NCBI RefSeq assembly: GCF_034039665.1 | Contig: NZ_CP120131.1 | Location: 1,040,446 to 1,104,445, forward strand | Direction of reading: 5' to 3' | DNA length: 64,000 nt | From: Mammaliicoccus sp. Dog046 | GTDB lineage: Bacteria > Bacillota > Bacilli > Staphylococcales > Staphylococcaceae | Shown here: positions 59,455 to 64,000 of the stretch, piece after piece | Layout: each line of letters begins with the position of its first letter | Position numbering within the stretch: position 1 is the stretch's first letter | Made by a program: the position numbers and the translations under genes | The notes under the pieces: model-generated | The model's database searches: none | What the model was told of the DNA's origin: nothing | Seen by the model: only the letters and a program-made list of their open reading frames with translations

Positions 59455-59671
59455 AGTTAGAGGTTGCAATATTCATCAGTAATCATTCAGAAGCGTTATG
59501 GCGCGTATGTTGAAATGAAGAAAGGGGATGTTGCCGAAACGAATAGTAACCATAGTATTATTCGTTGGGTCAGCATTTAATAAGTGTTGAACTGTCACAC
59601 TAAGTGATGTGCTACCATATGGAATGATCATATATCGGTCGCATATCTCAAATAGATATGCGGCTTTTTTA
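59455..59671 (+). promoter_or_regulatory. Lysine riboswitch (L box) and terminator before lysP
   Basis: Characteristic L-box blocks occur in order: GTTAGAGGTTGC (about 59455), GAAAGGGGATGTTGCCGAAACG (about 59519, in parts), GGGTCAGCA, GAACTGTCAC (about 59589) and GTGCTACC. A terminator follows: GCATATCT with AGATATGC (59641-59661) then GGCTTTTTT. High lysine should cause termination. This explains the ~325-base gap before lysP. Confidence 0.93.
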
Positions 59672-59706
59672 GTGGCTCGATTGTGGAATGGAGAAAGGAA
59701 AAAAAC

Positions 59707-61200
59707 ATGTCTCAAGAAAATTCAACGAACAATGTACAAAGAAAATTGAAAGACAGACATATCTCGATGATAGCTATTGGTGGTTGTATCGGAACAGGTT
59801 TGTTTATGACTTCAGGCGGAGCGATTAGAGATGCTGGGCCAGGGGGAGCCTTGTTAGCATATGCTATTGTTGGCTTGATGGTATTCTTCCTTATGACTTC
59901 ATTAGGAGAAATGGCGACGTATCTTCCTGTATCTGGTTCGTTTAGTACGTACGCAACACGTTTTGTTGATCCTTCATTAGGATTTGCATTAGGTTGGAAT
60001 TACTGGTTTAACTGGGTAATCACAGTTGCAGCGGACATTACGATTGCATCACAAGTGGTTAGTTATTGGCAACCATTAGAAATTCTACCATCGTGGTTAT
60101 GGAGCGTTATATTCATGCTGATAATATTCGGTCTGAATGCACTTTCTGTTCGCGTATACGGGGAAAGCGAATATTGGTTTGCTTTTATTAAAGTAGCAAC
60201 GGTAATTATATTTATTGGTATTGGATTATTGACGATATTCGGTATACTCGGTGGTCAATACTTAGGATTTGAAAACTTTGTAGCAGGGGATGCGCCGTTC
60301 TTAGGACATTCTAATGTTAATACATTCTTATTAGTATTAGGTGTGTTCTTAGTTGCCGGATTCTCGTTCCAAGGTACAGAATTAATCGGAATAACAGCAG
60401 GTGAATCTGAAAATCCAGAAAGAGCTGTTCCGAAAGCAATTAAACAAGTATTCTGGAGAATATTATTGTTTTACATTTTAGCAATATTTGTTATTGGAAT
60501 GATTATTCCTTATACTAATCCGAATTTAATGGGTGGAGATGAAGTTGCAAAATCCCCATTCACACTTGTATTTGAAAATGCTGGACTTGTCTTCGCAGCT
60601 TCATTTATGAATGCAGTTATTTTAACTTCTGTATTATCAGCAGGTAATTCAGGAATGTATGCTTCAATAAGAATGTTATTCTCAATGAGTAAAGATAAAT
60701 TGGCGTCACCAGTATTTTCTAAAACAAACAAATCTGGTGTACCATATATGGCATTATTTGCAACTGCGTTAGTTGTTGTGTTAATCTTTGCAATTGAACA
60801 TTTAAGTGGTGGTGCATATGAATATATCATCGCTGCGTCAGGTATGACTGGATTCATCGCATGGTTAGGTATCGCGATTAGTCATTATAGATTTAGAAGA
60901 GCGTTCGATCTTCAAAATTATGATAAATCGAAACTGAAATATAAAGCTAAGTGGTTCCCATTCGGTCCGTTATTTGCTTTTGCATTATGTGCAATTGTTA
61001 TAGTTGGCCAAGATGTTGATTTTATTCAAACAGGTGATTTCGATCCTCGCAGATTCTTTATCACTTATATGGGTATACCAGTGTTCTTAGTATTTTATAT
61101 CTTCCATAAAGTAAAATATAAAACGAAAATGATTCCACTTAAACAAGTTGACTTAAGTCAAGACGTTGATATGGAACAATTCGAAAAGAATATTAAATAA
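59707..61200 (+). CDS. lysP: Lysine-specific permease (APC family)
   Basis: A protein of 497 residues with 12 membrane segments. APC signature MIAIGGCIGTGLFMTSGGAI at segment 1, FSFQGTELIGITAGESENP after segment 5-6. Sequence matches LysP, and the lysine riboswitch directly upstream fixes the substrate. An upstream in-frame GTG lacks a ribosome site; AAAGGA fits the ATG at 59707. Confidence 0.93.
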   Translation: MSQENSTNNVQRKLKDRHISMIAIGGCIGTGLFMTSGGAIRDAGPGGALLAYAIVGLMVFFLMTSLGEMATYLPVSGSFSTYATRFVDPSLGFALGWNYWFNWVITVAADITIASQVVSYWQPLEILPSWLWSVIFMLIIFGLNALSVRVYGESEYWFAFIKVATVIIFIGIGLLTIFGILGGQYLGFENFVAGDAPFLGHSNVNTFLLVLGVFLVAGFSFQGTELIGITAGESENPERAVPKAIKQVFWRILLFYILAIFVIGMIIPYTNPNLMGGDEVAKSPFTLVFENAGLVFAASFMNAVILTSVLSAGNSGMYASIRMLFSMSKDKLASPVFSKTNKSGVPYMALFATALVVVLIFAIEHLSGGAYEYIIAASGMTGFIAWLGIAISHYRFRRAFDLQNYDKSKLKYKAKWFPFGPLFAFALCAIVIVGQDVDFIQTGDFDPRRFFITYMGIPVFLVFYIFHKVKYKTKMIPLKQVDLSQDVDMEQFEKNIK

Positions 61201-61203
61201 ACA

Positions 61204-61232
61204 TTGACATGACGGTTTATACTTGGTATGAT
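61204..61232 (+). promoter_or_regulatory. Sigma-A promoter of infC-rpmI-rplT
   Basis: TTGACA (61204-61209), 17-base spacer, TATGAT (61227-61232). Confidence 0.85.
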
Positions 61233-61239
61233 AGTTTTT

Positions 61240-61376
61240 GTTGAATACGAAACGGACCAAGTAGAAGCATACCCGCTTCTCACCTGTAGTGACGCGAAAT
61301 GCAGTTAGCAGGTAAAAATAAACCTTTAATGTTTATGGATAAGAGCGGGTGCATTGTGCATTCGTTCTTTTTTTCT
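61240..61376 (+). promoter_or_regulatory. L20-responsive leader of infC-rpmI-rplT with terminator
   Basis: A structured leader between the promoter and infC ends in a rho-independent stem (AAGAGCGGGTGCA with TGCATTCGTTCTT, 61341-61371) and T-run. In Bacillus, excess L20 binds such a leader and triggers termination. Blocks such as GACGCGAAATGCAGTTAGCAG resemble the L20-binding region. The assignment is by position and pattern. Confidence 0.8.
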
Positions 61377-61411
61377 TGGACGACTTCGTAAAATTCTAGG
61401 AGGTGTCAACC

Positions 61412-61933
61412 ATAGCTAAAGATCAAACTCAAGTTAACGACAAAATTCGTGCAAAAGAACTACGCCTTATTGGCCAAGATGGTGAACAAATAGGTGTTAA
61501 ATCTAAATTTGAAGCCCTTGAAATGGCTGAAAGAGTAGATTTAGACGTTGTAATCGTAGCACCTAATGCTAAACCACCTGTTGCAAGAATCATGGATTAC
61601 GGTAAATACAAATTCGAACAGCAGAAAAAAGAAAAAGAAATGCGTAAGAAGCAAAAAATCGTTAATGTTAAAGAAATTCGATTAAGTCCAACAATTGAAG
61701 AACATGACTTTGAAACTAAATTAAAGCATGCTCAAAAATTCTTATCTAAAGAAGATAAAGTTAAAGTATCTATCAGATTTAGAGGGCGTGCCATTACGCA
61801 TAAAGAAATTGGTCAACGTGTGTTAGAACGCTTTGCAGAATCTTGTAAAGACATAGCAACTGTTGAACAAAGACCTAAAATGGAAGGGCGTTCAATGTTC
61901 TTAATGTTAGCGCCAATTTCAAACGACAAATAA
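61412..61933 (+). CDS. infC: Translation initiation factor IF-3 (rare AUA start)
   Basis: A protein of 173 residues. N-domain ([14 protein letters not shown] type: [20 protein letters not shown]) and C-domain ([10 protein letters not shown] type: [36 protein letters not shown]). The in-frame GTG at 61403 is part of the ribosome site AGGAGGTG and cannot be the start. Eight bases after AGGAGG stands ATA (61412) followed by GCTAAAGAT, aligning with the AUU start of B. subtilis infC. IF3 rejects such codons, so it limits its own synthesis. Some annotations would place the start at 61403. Confidence 0.92.
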   Translation: MAKDQTQVNDKIRAKELRLIGQDGEQIGVKSKFEALEMAERVDLDVVIVAPNAKPPVARIMDYGKYKFEQQKKEKEMRKKQKIVNVKEIRLSPTIEEHDFETKLKHAQKFLSKEDKVKVSIRFRGRAITHKEIGQRVLERFAESCKDIATVEQRPKMEGRSMFLMLAPISNDK

Positions 61934-61959
61934 ACCGAAATAATAGGAGGAAAAATTCA

Positions 61960-62160
61960 ATGCCTAAAATGAAAACTCATCGTGGAGCAGCTAAACGTGT
62001 TAAAAGAACTGGTTCAGGACAATTAAAACGTTCTAGAGCGTTCACTTCACATTTATTCGCAAACAAATCTACAAAAGCAAAACGTAAATTACGTAAAGCA
62101 TCATTAGTATCTAAATCAGATTCTAAACGCGTAAAACAAATGTTAACGTACGTAAAATAA
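61960..62160 (+). CDS. rpmI: 50S ribosomal protein L35
   Basis: A protein of 66 residues, the usual length: [20 protein letters not shown], very basic throughout, ending KQMLTYVK. It lies 26 bases after infC with AGGAGG in the gap, the middle gene of infC-rpmI-rplT. Confidence 0.98.
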   Translation: MPKMKTHRGAAKRVKRTGSGQLKRSRAFTSHLFANKSTKAKRKLRKASLVSKSDSKRVKQMLTYVK

Positions 62161-62202
62161 TAATTATATGGGACTGAAGGTCCAATTTAAGGAGGAATTA
62201 TC

Positions 62203-62562
62203 ATGCCACGTGTTAAAGGTGGAACAGTGACGAGAGCTCGTCGTAAAAAAGTCTTAAAATTATCTAAAGGTTACTTTGGATCAAAACATACATTATATAA
62301 AGTTGCTAAGCAACAAGTAATGAAATCAGGTAACTACGCTTACCGTGACCGTCGTCAGAAGAAACGTGAATTCCGTAAATTATGGATTGCACGTATCAAT
62401 GCGGCAGCACGTCAAAACGATATCAGCTATAGCCGTTTAATGAATGGTCTTAAAGTAGCAGGTATTGAAATCAACCGTAAAATGCTTTCTGAAATTGCTA
62501 TCTCAGACGAGAAAGCTTTCGCAGAATTAGCGACTAAAGCAAAAGACGCTTTAGCTAAATAA
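62203..62562 (+). CDS. rplT: 50S ribosomal protein L20
   Basis: A protein of 119 residues: [20 protein letters not shown], then [14 protein letters not shown]-type sequence ([20 protein letters not shown]) and the conserved [13 protein letters not shown] end. It binds 23S rRNA and probably represses its own operon through the leader at 61240. AAGGAGG precedes the ATG. Confidence 0.98.
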   Translation: MPRVKGGTVTRARRKKVLKLSKGYFGSKHTLYKVAKQQVMKSGNYAYRDRRQKKREFRKLWIARINAAARQNDISYSRLMNGLKVAGIEINRKMLSEIAISDEKAFAELATKAKDALAK

Positions 62563-62568
62563 GTATTT

Positions 62569-62610
62569 TAAAAATGACTTGAACAATGAATTGTTCAAGT
62601 CATTTTTTTA
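62569..62610 (+). terminator. Terminator of infC-rpmI-rplT
   Basis: AAAATGACTTGAACAA pairs perfectly with TTGTTCAAGTCATTTT around TGAA, followed by T residues. Confidence 0.92.
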
Positions 62611-62697
62611 TATAAATTAACAATTGAGATTTCAACTCCTTTACGCCATTTAAACGCTTTGATAAACTAGTATAGTAAAACAAATAAGGAGAGAACT

Positions 62698-63321
62698 ATG
62701 TCTAAATTTGATGAAATGATTACAGTAGTACCAAGAGCTAAAATTTTTAATAATGAAGCATATCAATTCAATGGATTTAAATCTATTGAAGATGAAGAAA
62801 TGAAATATGTTTATGAAACAATTAATCAATATGAAATCAAACGTCGTGGTGACATGGAAGAAGATCCTTCATATAAACAATTGATTTCATATTGTATTTT
62901 AGAAAATGAAGATAATGACGTACTTGTATATGAACGATTAACCGGTGGTGGAGAAGGTAGATTGCATGGCCTGAGTTCGATCGGCGTTGGTGGTCATATG
63001 AATGACGTGCCTGATGCATCAGATGTTGATGCAATTATACGAGAAAATGCAGCTAGAGAGTTACAAGAAGAAGTAGGTTTGAATAAAGAAGACGTTGCTC
63101 AATTAGACTTAATCGGATTTATTAATGACGATCAGAATGAAGTTGGCAAAGTTCATATTGGTGTTGTGTTTAAATTAAAAGTTAAAAAATCAAGTGTTGA
63201 AGCGAAAGAAACAGATACACTTAGAATTAACTGGGTTAAGCAATCTGAATTAGCTTCAAATAACAATTATGAAACATGGAGTAGTCTTATTATTGATGGC
63301 ATTTATAAAAGAGGTGAATAG
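62698..63321 (+). CDS. Nudix hydrolase-like protein with expanded Nudix box
   Basis: A protein of 207 residues. The core Nudix helix RENAARELQEEVGL (about 124-137) is intact, but between GVGGHM and REL there are about seven more residues than in the standard GX5EX7REUXEEXGU box, and the first glutamate has no clear counterpart. The fold probably hydrolyses nucleoside-diphosphate-linked or other phosphate compounds; substrate unknown. GGAGAG precedes the ATG. The next gene starts three bases after its stop. Confidence 0.8.
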   Translation: MSKFDEMITVVPRAKIFNNEAYQFNGFKSIEDEEMKYVYETINQYEIKRRGDMEEDPSYKQLISYCILENEDNDVLVYERLTGGGEGRLHGLSSIGVGGHMNDVPDASDVDAIIRENAARELQEEVGLNKEDVAQLDLIGFINDDQNEVGKVHIGVVFKLKVKKSSVEAKETDTLRINWVKQSELASNNNYETWSSLIIDGIYKRGE

Positions 63322-63323
63322 CC

Positions 63324-64000
63324 TTGAGTGAAATTATTCCGTTTCCAAAATTGAAAAAACAACTTATCACGAATATTAACCATGCGATTCAAGCAGAGGA
63401 CTTCGATGAAGCGTATCGATTGTTTGAACAATATGAGCAACACTTTGTGATGGACGAAGTGTTATCGCTGAAAAAGTGCGAAGTATTAAAATCATGTGGT
63501 CATTATTTGGAATTAAGAGAAGAAGCAAGTATATTGTTAAATCAAGGTCACGAATATTATGATCAAATAGTCATATACTTTGTAGAAAGTTTATTCCATC
63601 TTGAACAATATCAAACTGTAGTAGAAATTATAAATCAAATTAAAGACGAAAACATTGAACACAGTACAAGAATGGCTTTACTGCCGATACAAGATATGGC
63701 AAAAGCTAAACTTGACCAAAGACAAATGAAAGCATCTGAAATATTAGCGATATTTCAGAAGACAGCATTTGAAGAACAAATTCAATTGCTAATCGATTTA
63801 ATTGAAAATCACTTAGGCATATTTAATTTAACTTTAGCTCAAATTATTGAAAATGAAACATTGCATACGAATGTTCAAAGTTTAATATTAGAGTACTTGA
63901 GACTAAGTGAATGGTCTGCAGATGTCACTTTTGAAAAGTTAGAAGAAACGATAACTGTATGTCCAACTGAACTTGAAGGTATAGAACGAACACATTTTAA
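63324..64000 (+). CDS. Helical-repeat (TPR-like) protein, partial at window end
   Basis: The frame opens with TTG at 63324, seven bases after AGGTGA inside the upstream gene, and stays open to the window edge (at least 225 residues). It begins LSEIIPFPKLKKQLITNI. The rest is helix-rich with paired helices (AIQAEDFDEAYRLFEQYEQH; VEIINQIKDE), like tetratricopeptide proteins. No enzyme motif is visible. It is probably co-transcribed with the Nudix gene, as in S. aureus, where a TPR-type protein of unknown function lies here. Confidence 0.75.
   Translation, partial: MSEIIPFPKLKKQLITNINHAIQAEDFDEAYRLFEQYEQHFVMDEVLSLKKCEVLKSCGHYLELREEASILLNQGHEYYDQIVIYFVESLFHLEQYQTVVEIINQIKDENIEHSTRMALLPIQDMAKAKLDQRQMKASEILAIFQKTAFEEQIQLLIDLIENHLGIFNLTLAQIIENETLHTNVQSLILEYLRLSEWSADVTFEKLEETITVCPTELEGIERTHF

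Overview
The window is a low-GC chromosomal segment from a Staphylococcaceae bacterium. Protein sequences and gene order match the Staphylococcus aureus block that runs from tyrS back to rplT, and much of it also matches the Bacillus subtilis order (nadK2-sppA-yteJ-tpx-ytxK-ackA; citZ-icd-mdh-phoPR-polA-mutM-coaE). An mdh gene sits between icd and phoP, as I recall for B. subtilis but not for S. aureus. This, with the unfamiliar repeat families, suggests a deeper staphylococcal branch such as Mammaliicoccus or a relative. The genus is an inference, not a reading.

Layout. 1-4.0 kb: tail of tyrS, a lemA/TPM envelope pair, an HtrA-type protease, an acyltransferase. 4.0-4.4 kb: a nine-unit 41-bp palindromic tandem array. 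4.5-8.7 kb: a HAD hydrolase facing serA and a class V aminotransferase, a possible serine pathway set. 8.7-16.5 kb: OsmC protein, GDPD, rpsD with its leader, free-Met sulfoxide reductase, ezrA, nifS-thiI, TauE/SafE permease. 16.5-24.1 kb: nadK2, sppA, RDD protein, tpx, ytxK, ackA, a 34-residue small ORF, universal stress protein, ald. 24.1-27.1 kb: an apparently accessory patch with a frameshifted NERD/zinc-ribbon gene, cutC and an Xaa-Pro peptidase. 27.1-34.0 kb: UPF0173 hydrolase, ytoI, ytpI, nrnA, dnaE. 34.0-40.8 kb: malic enzyme, GntR regulator, accDA, pfkA, pyk. 40.8-48.8 kb: CycA-type permease, citZ-icd-mdh, phoPR. 48.9-57.1 kb: polA, mutM, coaE, gapB, nrdR, dnaB, dnaI. 57.1-64 kb: T-box thrS, lysine-riboswitch lysP, infC-rpmI-rplT with its leader, a Nudix protein and a partial helical-repeat protein.

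The window is mostly core metabolism and replication: glycolysis, gluconeogenesis, TCA cycle, malonyl-CoA synthesis and helicase loading. Regulation is visible as cre-like boxes (serA side, HAD gene, ald, pfkA, gapB), a CcpN-like palindrome over the gapB promoter, a FadR-like palindrome before the malic enzyme-GntR-accDA genes, two amino-acid sensing leaders and two ribosomal-protein leaders. I see no tRNA, rRNA, phage, intact insertion sequence or CRISPR array. The least explained items are the A AAA AAG frameshift in the NERD gene, the 41-bp array, and a roughly 160-bp three-hairpin intergenic repeat present in three full copies and one fragment.
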